DNA of 64,000 nucleotides. It comes from Platerodrilus igneus (Eukaryota > Arthropoda > Insecta > Coleoptera > Lycidae). Of the stretch, positions 1 to 12,053 are shown piece after piece (position 1 is the stretch's first letter; each line of letters opens with the position of its first letter). The notes beneath the pieces are model-generated. The model did not search any database, was not told the DNA's origin, and worked only from the letters and a program-made list of their open reading frames with translations. Made by a program: the position numbers and the translations under genes. The DNA lies in NCBI GenBank assembly GCA_036346225.1, contig JARFIW010000884.1, positions 4,946,501 to 5,010,500 on the forward strand, written 5' to 3'.

Positions 1-758
1 CACGTAGTAACGTTTCTATTTTGTTTATATATTCGGCTTTTGACATAGCTACAGTAATATTACCTCTGTCTGATTTAATCACTACTATGTTTTCATTTTC
101 TTTTAAAAAATTCTTACATTGAATGTAGTCATGCCACAGTTTAGGTTTGCGTTTAGAATGTTCATGTATAAAGTTAGTTAAGATATTTGTAATGTACGTT
201 CTATATAGGTCTCTTTTTTCTGTATTAATATTTAGGAGTATGTTTTCAATATCTGCTAAAATATTATTAACCGTAAATTTATTTATAACTGGAGGAATGC
301 AAAACTTAGGTCCTAGTGACAGTATGTGTTTGATTTGATTTGGTATATTCAGATTACTGATATCTTTAAACCACTTGTTATTATTATGTGGGATTTTATT
401 GCTTAAAGACAAAATTTCATTAAATTTTCTTATATTCCTTGTCTTAACTTCATAAAATTTTTATTAAAAGCAATTTTAAGTCTTCTGTCATATTCTGTAT
501 AGACATAATTTGGAATAATATCAGTAATTTGCGTTTTAAATCTGAGACTTGGTTATTGAATTGACATATGGTGCGATGAGTGATTCTTATTTCTAAATTT
601 AAAATTTTGACTGTCAGTTTATCATTAAATCTTTTTATTTCGTTTGCCATAGTTCTTGTGTTGTTATTTAATAGATTATATATGTTCTTAATAGCATGTG
701 GTATGTGATTAGGTAATACTTCGTGTTTCCTGCATTGCAAAAGGAATACCTTTCTGTT
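1..758 (-). pseudogene. Penelope-like element, N-terminal part of the ORF (runs off the left edge)
   Basis: Read on the minus strand, a frame is open from about position 440 to the window edge. It contains HILSLGPKFCIPP and then VVIKSDRGNITVAM, which match the conserved segments just before the reverse transcriptase of Penelope-like elements (a GPKF block, then a KxDKG-like block followed by a tyrosine). Upstream, from 758 to 450, a second frame begins LLNRKVFLLQCRKHEVLPNHI, the start expected for this family. It ends in a stop, so one frameshift near 440-450 separates the two. The catalytic RT core and the GIY-YIG endonuclease would lie left of the window. Family known: Penelope elements encode RT plus GIY-YIG endonuclease. 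Inference: an inactive copy. Confidence 0.8.
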
Positions 759-761
759 TAG

Positions 762-762
<1 letters not shown>

Positions 763-817
<55 letters not shown>
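763..817. repeat. (TA)n microsatellite
   Basis: About 55 bp of uninterrupted TA directly upstream of the Penelope frame. It is one of about a dozen such tracts in the window, most of which sit exactly at mobile-element borders. Confidence 0.95.
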
Positions 818-819
<2 letters not shown>

Positions 820-1277
820 CAGAAATAGTCCTTAAAGAAATAACAGAAAGGCGGCTATTATCTTCTGTCTTTTTATAAGTTTTATGAACACCTCTTCTTC
901 TAGAAATTTTTAATACATATCTGTCTTCGTACTTGAAGTGTGAGAAACAAATTAAACTTTGGGAACTAATTAAGGTAAAACTTTTGTGATGTTGAATTTA
1001 ACGAGAAAAAAATCCAAAAAGTACAACTCGCAATTTACTAATCGAATCTTCTATAAAAACTAATCGCCACCATGGCTAACCACAACTCCATGCTCTGGTA
1101 CACTCTCACTCTACCCATAACCAAACTGTCGAAAAACAAAAAAATGTACCCTACAACGTATATATTTGCTAGAATGACAAACTACTCTATGAGCTTCAAC
1201 TAGACTAATAAACAAAAAATTACATCATGACTAACCTCAAGTAATGATGTTAAAATACTAGGGCGACAAACTTACCA

Positions 1278-1362
1278 CGAGTCTCGTCTAAACTTATGTA
1301 CTGCTGAGCGACCAACTCTTCGCGAGTCTCGTCTAGACTAATGTACTGCTGAGCGACCAACC
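1278..1362. repeat. Tandem duplication, 45-bp unit
   Basis: Two adjacent copies, starting at 1278 and 1323, share CGAGTCTCGTCTA and TGTACTGCTGAGCGACCAAC with a few substitutions between them. A partial third unit seems to precede them. No function is visible. Confidence 0.8.
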
Positions 1363-1775
1363 ATGACGACATAATGCCGACATAAATCAAAAAAATTGCA
1401 ATGAAAACAAAATTGTACAAGAGCAATCTTTAAACGATATAACTACAGTAAAAACCAGTGTACCAAATTATTAGAGCATTATTCCTTATATTGAGAAATC
1501 ATTCAAACAACCGGGTTAACTTTGTCACTATTCAACTTTATATATATTAGTGAGTCACAAAGTGTTAATTTTATTCTTTGAAATAATTTCTGTATATTTT
1601 AACAATAATAAAAAAGGGAACAAACATAAACAATAATATTTACAACTAAATTACATAATCAACCACTTATTGCTAAATCAAATCACTTACTTGCGACTAG
1701 TAGAAGAAATTGGGGACCATACGTTGAAACAAATTGAGGCCTGAACGTTCTGGACGTTAGTGAATCATTCGAGGT

Positions 1776-1795
1776 CCATGTTGGGCGCCAGTGAA
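1776..1795 (-). promoter_or_regulatory. Possible tRNA-Lys primer-binding site of an LTR element
   Basis: On the minus strand the sequence reads TGGCGCCCAACATGGACC. This is close to the complement of the tRNA-Lys 3' end used to prime many LTR retrotransposons. If real, a 5' LTR should lie at higher coordinates, starting near 1794 and ending in CA plus one base. No second LTR was found, so this may be a remnant or chance. Confidence 0.35.
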
Positions 1796-3239
1796 ATTAA
1801 GTTTTTTATTTTCTCAGATTGTCAAGCCATCTTATCAGTGACAGAGAAACATATTTCTAACAAAAATCGTGCAGAAGATATTGATTTATCCGTATTAACA
1901 TAAACTGACTTTTGTAGACTTCCGTACTAACTCAGCGGTTTTTGGAGAGTATCAGGGGAGTCGCTAAATAAATACGGATGGGTAAGGCGTTACTGTACTT
2001 ATGCAAAGTACAGAAACAAGGCGAATCGCCAAGAAAAATACAGAAACCTCAACGAATATATTCTGTTATTGGAATACAAAATTTTGCATTCATAGATGGT
2101 ACAAACGTTTATCCTAAAATAAAATGAAATACATAAAAATGCATTGGAGACAGCAGTTTGCGTCTCAAAATAATAAAATCAATAAATCAGACAACTTATA
2201 TGTACTTATAGATTTTGCTACTGGTCATTGGTGCATGAACACTCTACTTACTAAATTTATGCACCTTTGGTTCATATAAGATTTATAGAATCCAAAAATA
2301 TGGGTGAGGTAAGATAAACACAACCTCTTAAGTTTTTCTTAAAATGTGAATAACTACTTCTAAAGTTATAAAAAAATTAGACTTGTTAAAGAACAAGACA
2401 TATATTAACTAAAGATAATTTTTGTATTAAACTGACACGAATTTACTATAAATGTTGTGAGTGCTTCATTACTTTTATCAAATTCTATTTATAGTCTTGA
2501 TTATATAAAAGCCTCTAAGGTAGATGCATTATATATTTCATTAAGAAAATTATTTGTTCTGTCATTTTTCCAGTACTGATCAAACGACATACATTCTTAA
2601 TAAATTTCTTATGCAATAGGATCTTTCACTTAGTAATTTTAAGCCTTGTTAAAAAGTATCATGTATTAGAAACTACTCAACTATATGATAAATAATCAAC
2701 GTGAATAAGCAAATGCTAATAATAAAATCTATTCAGTATGATTAATAACCTAAGTTCTTAAGCAGATCGTTTTAGTTAACAATACTATAAAGCAAGAATT
2801 TAATTTAATGTAAAGTTTAAAGGTCTGAATATTTAAATGTGATTATTAAGGTGCTAGTTTTCAATAGTTTAAGCTACAAAGAATACAACTTAACCTAGGC
2901 TATCTTCTATTTTGACACAAATAGCGACCAGCGTTGTACGTCAAACAGATGGTTTTCATAACAAAGGAAAATCGACTTACCGACCTTGAACGTGGAGTGT
3001 ATATTGATACAAACCCTTTAGTAGATAATCTGGAAACATGTGTGCGTCTCTAGTACTGCATAATGACAGCAAAAACTCGTTGTCCTCTTTGTTACGGCAA
3101 TATCCTGAGATCAGAACCATAAAAATAAGAAAGTGGAATCCACCTTAGGGGAGAGCCATCGTTGAAATCTCTTAACTTTAGGTTTCCATTCGTATACAAT
3201 TTGTACGCTATAGATTAGCTGTTACGCATAGCCATTAAT

Positions 3240-3470
3240 AAACTAAATACTTTCCGTGTGGACCAAACATTTCTGTGTTGACTAAAAACTTCAATGTTGA
3301 CTAAAGATCTTCGTGTTAATTAAAAATTTCAGTGTTGACTAGGAACTTTCGTGTCGACTAAAAACTTCAGTGTTGACTTAAAACTTCAGTGTTCACTAAC
3401 AATTTCTGTGTTAACTAACAATTTCTGTGTTAACTAACAATTTCTATGTTAACTAACAATTTCTGTGCTG
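3240..3470. repeat. Minisatellite, ~20-bp unit
   Basis: Roughly eleven degenerate copies of a 20-bp unit whose core is CTAACAATTTCTGTGTTAA. The last four copies are nearly identical, while the first ones have drifted (for example GTTGACTAAAAACTTC). The gradient suggests recent slippage at the right end. No coding frame passes through it convincingly. Confidence 0.9.
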
Positions 3471-4159
3471 CGCATGATGAACTGTCTAACTCATTTGGAT
3501 CGATTTACTGCATAACTGAAATGCGAGTCGCAAGTCACCCTTCAATAGTAACCTCTGCATCTTATTACAATGACGGTAAAGGATCGACTGTCGTAGTCCG
3601 TGAACAAACGGGGCCTCAACACTTGAGTATTCAAAACAACAAGTGCGCATAATCGCTCTAAATTACATCGCCTTGAAGATAATTTATGGAATTTCTAACA
3701 AGCACGTACGACTTGTAACATAATGTTAAACACAAAACTGGAGTACTTTTAACGATAATTTTGTTTACTACATAATTGGAATAAAGGACTATAAATAAAG
3801 TGCTTCAAAATTATGATAACCTTCTTTTAATTATTTATAAGTTCTTGACATACGAATTATATTGAATTAAAAAGGAATCTAAAATTTTTGTAACACAATA
3901 CTGGATTTATATGCGTTATTGCTGGAGAGGAAAAACAAAACGTTACACTGAGATGGAGTTTATCTGAGACATTGACATGCGCGATCACATAGCCAAAGTA
4001 TTTGTGTCCATATCTTCGCACACTTCTGTTACGTTTTGCATTGACCGTAAGTACCTGAATTAATTTTACTACCGGAGACAAAATCACGTAACAGTTAATT
4101 AGTGCACCGGCTAGTTTTCAGTGGTGCAGAATAGGTTCTATGAAAACAAGTAACTTTTA
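3471..4159. other. No recognisable feature
   Basis: Short frames occur on both strands but show no motif, no start context and no relation to one another. I see nothing to annotate. Confidence 0.5.
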
Positions 4160-4870
4160 GGGATATTCAATTCCAATACTTTTACTAAATACTTTTACAC
4201 CTACCTGGAAGGTTCTTTAAACTTTTTGTCTAATAAAGCCTTTGGGCGCCAACCCAACTAGATAATGCCTGCCCGGAAGATGGATGCTCCGAAAGACGGT
4301 TTTAACGGTTTCCACTGCAGTTAGAGGTCGATAGAACCTTGCTTACAACCTCTCCACTTCCTTCAAATAATATGTTATAAATACAATACAAATAAAAAGT
4401 TTCTATTTCTGGCACGCCTAACCTATATTATCAAGCTTGATTGTTACAGTAAATAACAATGGAAAAAATTACATTTGCGAAATATGCGTGTAACTAAAAA
4501 AATTAAATTTATCAATGATACAAGGTCAACCAATTTAATTTCTAATTACTATTTTGTCTCTACAACAATAAGCTTTTATGTATAAGAAAATTGCTTCCAC
4601 CAGCCGCTTTAAAAAAGCGTGCATCAGCGTAATCGTCCTTTTTAATAAACGGATTTACATATTTCAATCACAATTATTAGATATAAGTCAACATGTAATA
4701 TTTACAAAGTAGCAAGCAAAAATTTAATAGAGTTATCTTCTACAAAGCTTCGATAACTTTCTAGTGCAAGGAATGGTTCTAAGTAGATTAATTATTCTAA
4801 CTCCAGGTTGAATAAAACCTCTCAACAAATGCCATTGTTACAATTAATGGTATTTTAAAGCTCCGCGTCC
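4160..4870 (+). repeat. Interspersed repeat R, copy 1 (possibly LTR-derived)
   Basis: This stretch is recognisably similar to 41868-42900, in the same orientation. Shared blocks include TTTACTAAATACTTTT, a GGGCGCCAAC/GAGCGCCAAC block, TTACAGTAAATAACAA and TTTATCAAT. On the minus strand the GGGCGCCAA block reads TTGGCGCCCAAAGG, like a primer-binding site, so the repeat may contain an LTR edge. No coding frame is present. Confidence 0.6.
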
Positions 4871-4904
4871 TTACTCGCGTTCGGGCACTTGTTGCTAAGA
4901 GTTT

Positions 4905-4962
4905 CGTTGTTTTTAACACCCAATGTAGTACCTTCGGGTGAAGCATTGGAAAATCAAATGTA
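4905..4962 (+). mobile_element. SINE fragment, 3' end only
   Basis: The segment with AATGTAGTACCTTC and GAAGCATTGGAAAA matches the 3' end of the two full-length SINEs at 40785-41086 and 47378-47681. The tRNA-like head and body are missing. Confidence 0.7.
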
Positions 4963-5360
4963 TTGTTCTTAACAATTTGTCTTTAATACACAATGTACAA
5001 CCTAATCCGCACGGTGCTGATTGCTTGTTGAATTCGAAGCTTTGTTCTGATCTCGAATAACTGAAAATGATGGATCGATAGATATCGTTTGTATAAGTTA
5101 CAACCCCACAGGGATATTGCATGCTATTTTTACTTCTAACTGCTTAATTTTGAAGGTTAATGTAGTTTTATTTATGTGGCCGAACAACATGTTCTCACAC
5201 TTTTTCACATTGGATACCGAAAGCGGCGTCATTTGTAATGTTCGCAACAAATCCTTTATGACTGTAATTTATGAGTTTATGAAGATTGGGGCAATCTACC
5301 ATGGTTGCGATTTCTTTGAATCCGTGATAAGTCTTAATTTCTCTCACGGTTTAAATGTAG

Positions 5361-5560
5361 TCGGCTCCGTTGCGTAGTTGGTATGCGTGTGACTACTATG
5401 CTTAAGATACCAGGTTCGAATCCTGTTAGGCGAGCATTTTTAACAAAAATACGCCCCCGTTCGGATGAGAGGTAAAATGTAGGTCCTATGTGTGAGTATT
5501 GCCGCGCACGTTAAAGATCTCTGCGTTGCTGGGAACGGCATGGGTTTGGCGAAATTGTGT
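5361..5560 (+). mobile_element. tRNA-derived SINE, copy A (3' truncated or diverged)
   Basis: The head contains an RNA polymerase III A box (TTGCGTAGTTGGTATG) and a B box (GGTTCGAATCC). A body follows that is shared with the other copies (GCGAGCATTTTT, CGTTCGGATGAGAGGT, GCACGTTAAAGATC). Similarity fades near 5560, before the 3' block that ends AGCATTGG. SINEs are transcribed from the internal A/B boxes and mobilised by a partner LINE; the partner is not identified here. Confidence 0.85.
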
Positions 5561-6389
5561 TTAAGGGTTTTTGTTCATTTTTAAACTTAATCGAAGTTCA
5601 AATTTTAATTAACGACTAATCGTGATAGACGTAGACAATCGAACAATACGTTCCTTTGTTATTGAATAATTAGTGTATACGCCGCATAACTTGAACAAGC
5701 TTTCAATTTCATATGAATCTTCTATTGTAAACTCAACAGAATGCCGATTAAATTTAAGTTTCACGTATCTATTTTAGAAACATACAAACTTGCTTATAAA
5801 TTCCGTAACTATTAAAAAAAAGAATCGCGTAGGTAATCAGAGCCTGACGTCAAACAGTCTGTAAGGTATGCAACAACAACCGGACATACTAAAAATAATT
5901 TTGTCTGGTTTTATTTTCGCACTGTGATTTGTGAAACTATCTAATCTATCTCGTTGCCATGCGTCAATTTTAAGAGGCAAAAATTTGTTGGCAATATTTT
6001 CGAAACAAGAATTTTTGGCGACAGACTTCCTTCCTCTTACAGCTCGATATAAAACAGCCGTATAGTTTTATTTTCCTACGGTGATTCACTCGATGATCTT
6101 GCCATCTTGGCATTTAAACCGGTAATTGCGTTTGCAAATCTAACGCATCTGTAACAGCGTCTAAGCTTGCTATTAAATTTTATTTCCTCTAGTAACACCT
6201 GGGAGGTTTGATGATACATATTAGATAATTACTATTAATCATTGTTTGTACTCTTTGCATGCGATGCATGATATTGATGTGTTACTGTAATATATAATAT
6301 AAATAACATAAATTTAATCCCATTTATTATTCAAGAATAATAATAATAGATGCAATGTCTTGGATACAATGATGTATCATTTTAAGATA
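5561..6389. other. No recognisable feature
   Basis: AT-rich sequence without a convincing frame, repeat or motif. Confidence 0.5.
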
Positions 6390-8360
6390 TTAATTACACA
6401 GACCAACACGATTTTTATTTCCTGTTGTCTGATGGGCGTTTCTTATGTATTTTTGATTACAGAAACCAAATCTCCTCTCTGAATTTTCGTATCTCCTGCA
6501 CGTTAAAATATTCGTTAAAGACGGTTTGCATTGTATATCATATTGTAACAAACGTAGTCCGGAGTGTGACTCATCCTTGGAATGCAGCGTCATAACGTTT
6601 GGCGTAGTTTTGGAAACCTGGAAAGGCCGGCTTAAGATATATATAAGCGTCGCGGACAGGGTGAGCAGCAGCTGATATCCTAAACGCGTCTATAAATAGA
6701 TATAAAATATAAATAAAGAAATATTTTACGGTACAGTATATGTTGCTGATAGATTTTTAAAATGACGCAAAAGTGTGTAAATCAAACGATACGTTTTGTT
6801 ACGTGTGTGGCAAGTTTACGATTAAATCTCATAAAAAGACAATACGTTAATCAAAAAATCGTATGATCTTTGTTTTGTATATAAACTAGGAAATCAGGAT
6901 ATACCTAAAGCGCCGCATGTCATTTGCGCAACGTGTGCTGTGAATTTAAGAGGATGGTTTAACGGTACCCTTAAGTCAATGCTTTTTGCAGTGCTTATAG
7001 TGTGGAGAAATCTAACGATCGTGTTACAGATTGCTATATTTATTTAACAAATCTATCTGGAATTTCACTGAAGACGAGGCATAATGTACAGCACCCAAAC
7101 TTGCAATCAGGTCTCAGACCAGTTCTTCACAGACTTCCAAACGTCCAGAACCATTATACACTTAACAATGATATGACTGCTGCTAAAGATAATATTGTTG
7201 AACCTATGCAAGAAGACACGGATCTTGATTTCTAACCATTTCATATACGTACTCCACATTTACTTTCACAAGATGAGCTTAACGACTTAGTACGGAATTT
7301 AAATTTGTCAAAAGCTCAAGCAGAACAGTGGGGATCCAGGTTGCAAGGTCGGAATCTATTGCAGAATAGTACGCATATTTTCACATATCGGAGACGTACA
7401 CAAGGTTTTCTTCATTTTTTACATCATGTGATCAGTTGGTGTACTGTATAAGTGGTACTGAACTAATGGATGCGGTAGAATTTAAATACTAAGCTAGTGA
7501 GGGAAGACTATTGTTTCATCCACTCTAGGCTTGAAAGGATTCTTTTCCACAATGAAAATCCGTACCTCTCTGTTCTTATTGCCTATTTAGCATATACAAA
7601 GGAAGACGATGACAATATGAAAACTTTACTTGAAAAATTAAAATATAGAACATGTGTGGAGCATATGCGTTGGTTTATAGGTCATAGCACTTTTGTTGGA
7701 AACGCAACTGGGTTACACCAAGTATTGCTGTTTTCTCTGCGAATGGGACAGTAAACGAAGCATAAACGCTACTTTGTTAAAGACTGGAAAATGCAAGAAA
7801 ACCTTGTTACTGAAGAAACAATGCTACAAATCCTTCTCTCGTTGATACAAAGAAAGTTTTGCTACCACTTCTGCACATAAAACTGGGACTGATGATAAAC
7901 TTTGTCAACGTTTTAAATAAAGATGGTGAAGGAATCCAATATCTGATAGATACGTTTCCAGACAAAGTGAGGCAAAAATAAAAGAATGATTTTTTATTGG
8001 GCTGCAAATTGATCACATTATAAAAGAAAGTGTATTCAATTCAAAACTGACCGAGATTGAGGCTGCTGCGTGGGATCGTTTGAAGTGACGTTTTCCAATT
8101 TCTTGGAAAATACAATCACTACGAATAATTGTGATTCCTTTCATTTCCACATACAGCATGAATTTAAAAATCTTTTTTTCGCAAATCTGGGGTCTGTGCG
8201 TGACGAAGGTTACACGAAGAAATTATGTATTGTAAAAACCGATACCAAGGGAAGTGGAGTTCCACAAAACTAGCAGATTATTGTTGGAACCTAATCAGGG
8301 ATACTCGAGAGATGCTCTTCAAATGAATATCACGTGCCAAAGATTTTGAGGTTCGATGGT
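6390..8360 (+). pseudogene. Multicopy ORF with zinc-binding-like N-terminus, copy 1 (decayed)
   Basis: The coding region begins near an ATG at about 6762. In alternating frames it reads FCYVCGKFTIKSHKK, then VICATCAVNLRGWFNG, then LSGISLKTRHNVQHPNLQS, and finally a tail with ADYCW-like residues near 8275. The paired CxxC motifs (CYVC, CATC) suggest a small zinc-binding domain. Several frameshifts and stops break it. Homology with the second copy (44190-44624 plus 49478-50690) extends about 370 bp upstream of the ATG, so the promoter was copied too. I think this is a repetitive, probably element-borne gene of unknown function found in insect genomes; I cannot assign it to a superfamily. Confidence 0.65.
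6626..6662 (+). promoter_or_regulatory. TATA-type promoter conserved between the two copies of the multicopy ORF
   Basis: GGCCGGCTTAAGATATATA followed by TAAGCGTCGCGGACAGG is almost identical in the second copy at about 44408-44440, although much of the surrounding sequence has diverged. A TATATAAG box ~120 bp before the ATG is consistent with a pol II core promoter. Confidence 0.5.
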
Positions 8361-8632
8361 GACGTAGTATGCATAATTTGTATTATAATAAATGTAACTA
8401 TTACATAATAAAACATTCCACTATAAAAATATGAATAACTTATGGCTGGCGGATAATATAAAGATTCTATTAACAGAGCCGTGATCAGCGGGAAGTATCA
8501 TATAAGAAACACCGATCGCACAAAAAAATTTCAATTTGTTGTTCAGTCTTATTTAGCGGGTCACTTTCAAAGTTGAATGTCAGGATGGGATAAAAAAAAT
8601 TCATTCAAAGGAGACATGAAACTTAAAACAAA

Positions 8633-8885
8633 TTGTTTTGTGAGTATATAAAGCGGGTTCATTATTTAACGTCAGATAAGTACAAAGTACTACTTAGGTA
8701 CGACATTGCACCTACACTAAGAAACTTATTTGAGGATAATTTTAGTCAGATATGGTTTCAGCAAGTCGGAAGGCCAGTTTGTTTTGGTTCAAATGTTCCT
8801 TGTTATTTAGAGAGATATTTTCAGAACGATGGGCCGGTAGACCGGGAAGTATTGAATGGCCACCGCGTTCTTCGGTTTGTAGTCC
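8633..8885 (+). pseudogene. Relic of a mariner-type transposase, C-terminal part
   Basis: Two overlapping frames contain IWFQQVGRPVCFGSNV and then ERWAGRPGSIEWPPRS. These match the stretch around the second and third catalytic aspartates of the DD41D-type transposase at 9284-10378 (compare NRWIG and KWPPRSPDLTPLD there). The second catalytic D appears as V, and the SPD motif is lost in SSVCSPNG. At least one frameshift is present. It directly abuts the left end of the next element. Confidence 0.65.
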
Positions 8886-9302
8886 TAACGGGAATGGTTC
8901 TTTAGCACAAAATAAACATAAAACTTCTAATAAACGTATGCCCTAAAATGTACCCCTATGGAGTTACAACCCCTTTAAGGAGGCTAGGTAAAATTAAGTT
9001 TTTTTAATTATCTGAAGAACCACAAAAGATATTTTATTCAGATTTTTCTTGACTACCCATGTTTTATGCCAAATAAGATAGGCTTATCCATTTTTCGATA
9101 ATAAGATCAGGAGCGTCCCATTCGGGAGGAAACAATCACGTTTAACCCTGTAATTTTTTTGTGTGTAAGCTTTTATAAATTATAATGCCAGAATTAGAAT
9201 CTTTTGACATTTCTGAGTAAAAAAGTCACTCTTGTTTGAAGTCGATATCTGTAGCAGTTTCCGAGTTAATTGGGGTGAAGCATTCAGTAAGCCCTATGAT
9301 AC
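8886..9302 (+). repeat. Left terminal inverted repeat of mariner element 1
   Basis: Shares long blocks with the reverse complement of 10757-11187, for example TAGCACAAAATAAACATAAA, GATAGGCTTATCCATTTTTC and GAAGCATTCAG. The outer tip is missing. Confidence 0.85.
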
Positions 9303-10378
9303 TGTTCAAAATGCCCACCATTTTGTTGTATGCAGCATCCAGCACGGCGAATCCATTGTTCTCTGGCAAGTCTTCTAACATCAGGACGATTCTTAATAGT
9401 ATCAGCAGCCTCCACGATCCGATTCTTTAACTCCTCTTGCGTGTAGATAGGCTTAGAATAAACTATAGTCTTCATCCAACCCCAAACAAAATAATCTAAC
9501 GGTGTTAGATCGGGAGATCGAGGTGGCCATTTAACAGGTCCATTTCAGCCAATCCATCGGTTACCATATTCTGCGTTTAAATAGTCAGTGACAATATGAG
9601 AGAAGTGGGCTGGGACACCGTCATGCATAAACCAAATCACACATCTATCGGGAATTGGAATATCCTCTAACAGCTCATAAAGATTATTTTTCAGTAAATT
9701 CAAATAAAACACTCCTGAAAGTCTTCGTGGTAAAAAGAAGGGTCCGATGAGATTGTCACCAAGAAGTCCACACCAGACATTTAAGGAAAATGTATGCTGA
9801 TAATGATTTGTGACAGTGGTATGGAGGTTTTCTTCATCCCAAGTATGGGTATTGCAAAAATTGGTAATTCCATTTCTTGTAAAGGTAGATTCATCAGTCA
9901 CTAGCAAGCGGGTCAAGAAGTTACAATGTCGTGTGCATTTTCGAATTAACCACTGCGAAAAATTGGTTCGCTTGATGCAATCTTGCGGTAACAAATCTTG
10001 CACAGATGTCACGTGAAATGGGTACAGTTGCTGCTCGTGCAATGTTCGCCAAACGCTTGCAGATGAAACATCAAAACGAAGAGACAATTTTCTGGTGCTA
10101 GTACTAGGAGATAACTGAACAGCATTGAGTATTTGTTCTCAACATTTACATCTCGTCGAAATCTTTGTCGATCAGCATTTACTCGTGTAGGTTTTAGCGT
10201 GCCAGTTTCCCTAAGACGTGTTTCAATGGATTGAAATGTTTTACGATTTGGTATCCTTCTAGTTGGAAATTGTTCTTGGTATCTGCGAACTGCAGCAGCG
10301 CCATTTCTCTGTACTTCACCATAAACTAACAGCGTCTGTTTGTTCTGCAAATGTGAACAAGTTTGTGGTGTCTTCCAT
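9284..10378 (-). pseudogene. DD41D mariner-superfamily transposase, frameshifted
   Basis: The start is an ATG at 10378 (METHEDTT-free reading: MEDTTNLF). An N-terminal helix-turn-helix region follows (AAVRRYQEQFPTRRIPNRKTF). The catalytic core has LVTDESTF with the first D, MHDGVPAHFS with the second, and PRSPDLTPLDYFVWG with the third. I count 41 residues between the second D and the final D of PLD, the spacing that defines DD41D (rosa-like) elements. The C-terminus ends GGHFEQYHRAY inside the left inverted repeat. Defects: frameshifts near 10330 and 10120 and an in-frame TGA after NRWIG near 9549. Total span is about 365 codons, normal for the family. Confidence 0.85.
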
Positions 10379-10756
10379 GATACAACAAATTAAAGTGTCT
10401 TCAAAGTACCAATTTACACAAAAACTAACAGAACTAGTAACACATATTAGTAACTTACACAGTGTTTAAACATAACAAAGGTAATACATAGTAGATACAT
10501 AATCACCTGTCAAACAAATAAACGATATGCAACTGTTATAATGTAGAGCTTCTAATATCCAAGGCTATTTGATTAACATCGCATTTTGACATTTAGCTTT
10601 AGTCTTCAACAGCTAAGTAATACATTGATTAATTTGAGGCAAATGTATAGTTTATACATATGCCAAGTTGTTACAGAGATATTGAAGGCATATGTTTATT
10701 AGGTTTATACCTATACATATGGGAAGTTCATAATAAAACTAAACGAATAAAGTATG

Positions 10757-11186
10757 TATCATAGGGCATCCTGAATGCTTCACCTCAATTAACTCGAAAA
10801 CGGCTACAGATATCGACTTCAAACTAGAGCGACTTTTTACTCAAAAATGTCAAAAAAAAACTAATTCTGGCATTATAATTTATGAAAGCTTACACACAAA
10901 AATATTACAGGGTTAAACGTGATTGTTCCCCCCCAAATGGGACGCTCCTGATTTTATTATCGAAAAATGGATAAGCCTATCTTATTTGGCATGAAAATAT
11001 GGGTTGGCAACAAAAATCTGAATAAAATATCTTTTGTGGTTCTTCAGATAATTAAAACAACTCAATTTCACCTAGCCCCCTTAAAGAGGTTTATAACTCC
11101 ATAGGGGTACATTTTAGGGCATTTATGTTTATTTTGTGCTAAAAACCACTCCCTTAAAATAGTGCCGTGCAATTTTGAAACACCCT

Positions 11187-11187
<1 letters not shown>
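10757..11187 (-). repeat. Right terminal inverted repeat of mariner element 1
   Basis: Reverse complement of the left repeat, and more complete. Its tip reads CAGGGTGTTTCAAAATTGC inward from 11187 and is followed outside by TA. Confidence 0.85.
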
Positions 11188-11231
<44 letters not shown>

Positions 11232-11276
11232 TAAAATTATATATGAAGATTATATATATATATATATATATATATA
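11188..11276. repeat. (TA)n tracts between two transposons
   Basis: Two TA runs (11188-11230 and 11251-11275) separated by a short AT-rich spacer occupy the whole gap between mariner elements 1 and 2. Confidence 0.9.
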
Positions 11277-12053
11277 CAGGGTGTCCACGTTCTCCGTGAA
11301 AGTTCTATAACTTTTATGTTATTTAAGATATCAACTTCCGGTTTTTTTAAACGATAGCCACGGCTAGGCCGCACAATCTAAAAATAGTTTCACCTATATA
11401 CAGGGTGTGCCAATATGGTTCCCAACCCAAAGTTATGTTTTTTTAAATGAAACACCCTAGATTTGATACCATACTCTAAAAGCTCTTTTGATGCTTATCA
11501 AAATTATATAGAGGTACTACAGGTCTATAATGGACGGTTTGCCTTTTGAGAGTCATTTTATGTCAAAATCATGTCAACTTTGAAAAATTGCAGAAGTTTT
11601 CTTATTGAACTTGGAGAGTTGATTCTTTCACAACATAATTTTTCATATCCTGTTGTATTATTATCGATAGCGCGATGTGCTTGTTTTTTCCTTTTATTGT
11701 ACAAGGTGAAGCAAAACGCAAAATGAACAAAAAGTTAATTTTTTTAAATGGCACCCCCCATATTGGATTTTGCCATTGAATAACGTTTTTGTGGAGCTTT
11801 CTATTGACATATAATGTTTTATAGATTACATGAAAAAAAATTCTGAAAAATTGAAAAAACATGTTTTTCATGCAGTTTTGGGACTAGAGAAAACTAAGTA
11901 GGCTACTAGCATCAAATCTGACATATCTTATCAATATTATTATCTTAAAAATTTGCCGTTCAATTTGTTGATGTCACAATGAATTTTACACGTCAAGAAT
12001 TAATTAATATGAAATACTGTATTGGAGAAGCTGATCGAAACCCTTTATTGGCA
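11277..12053 (+). repeat. Left long inverted repeat of transposon 2
   Basis: Pairs with 13154-13939. It carries at 11979 a plus-strand ATG and the first ~25 codons (MNFTRQELINMKYCIGEADR) of the transposase, a duplicate of the authentic N-terminus in the right arm. Confidence 0.9.

Larger units (their letters stand above)
818..3239. other. AT-rich DNA without recognisable genes
   Basis: No frame here looks coding. The first 100 bases read on the minus strand (KYEDRYVLKISRRRGVHK) could be decayed 5' sequence of the Penelope element, but the match is weak. A short 45-bp duplication and a possible primer-binding site are listed separately. Confidence 0.5.
8886..11187 (-). mobile_element. Mariner-superfamily DNA transposon with ~420-bp terminal inverted repeats
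   Basis: Left and right ends are inverted copies of each other over about 400 bp (8886-9302 and 10757-11187). A DD41D transposase gene lies between them on the minus strand. The right tip ends CACCCTG followed by TA, the expected target-site dinucleotide. The left tip lacks about 40 outermost bases, replaced by the transposase relic, so the element is probably immobile. Tc1/mariner elements move by cut-and-paste into TA. Confidence 0.85.

Noticed and set aside
1278..3470. CRISPR-like array from short repeats
   Set aside because: Repeats are contiguous or of uneven similarity without unique spacers, and the window is eukaryotic.
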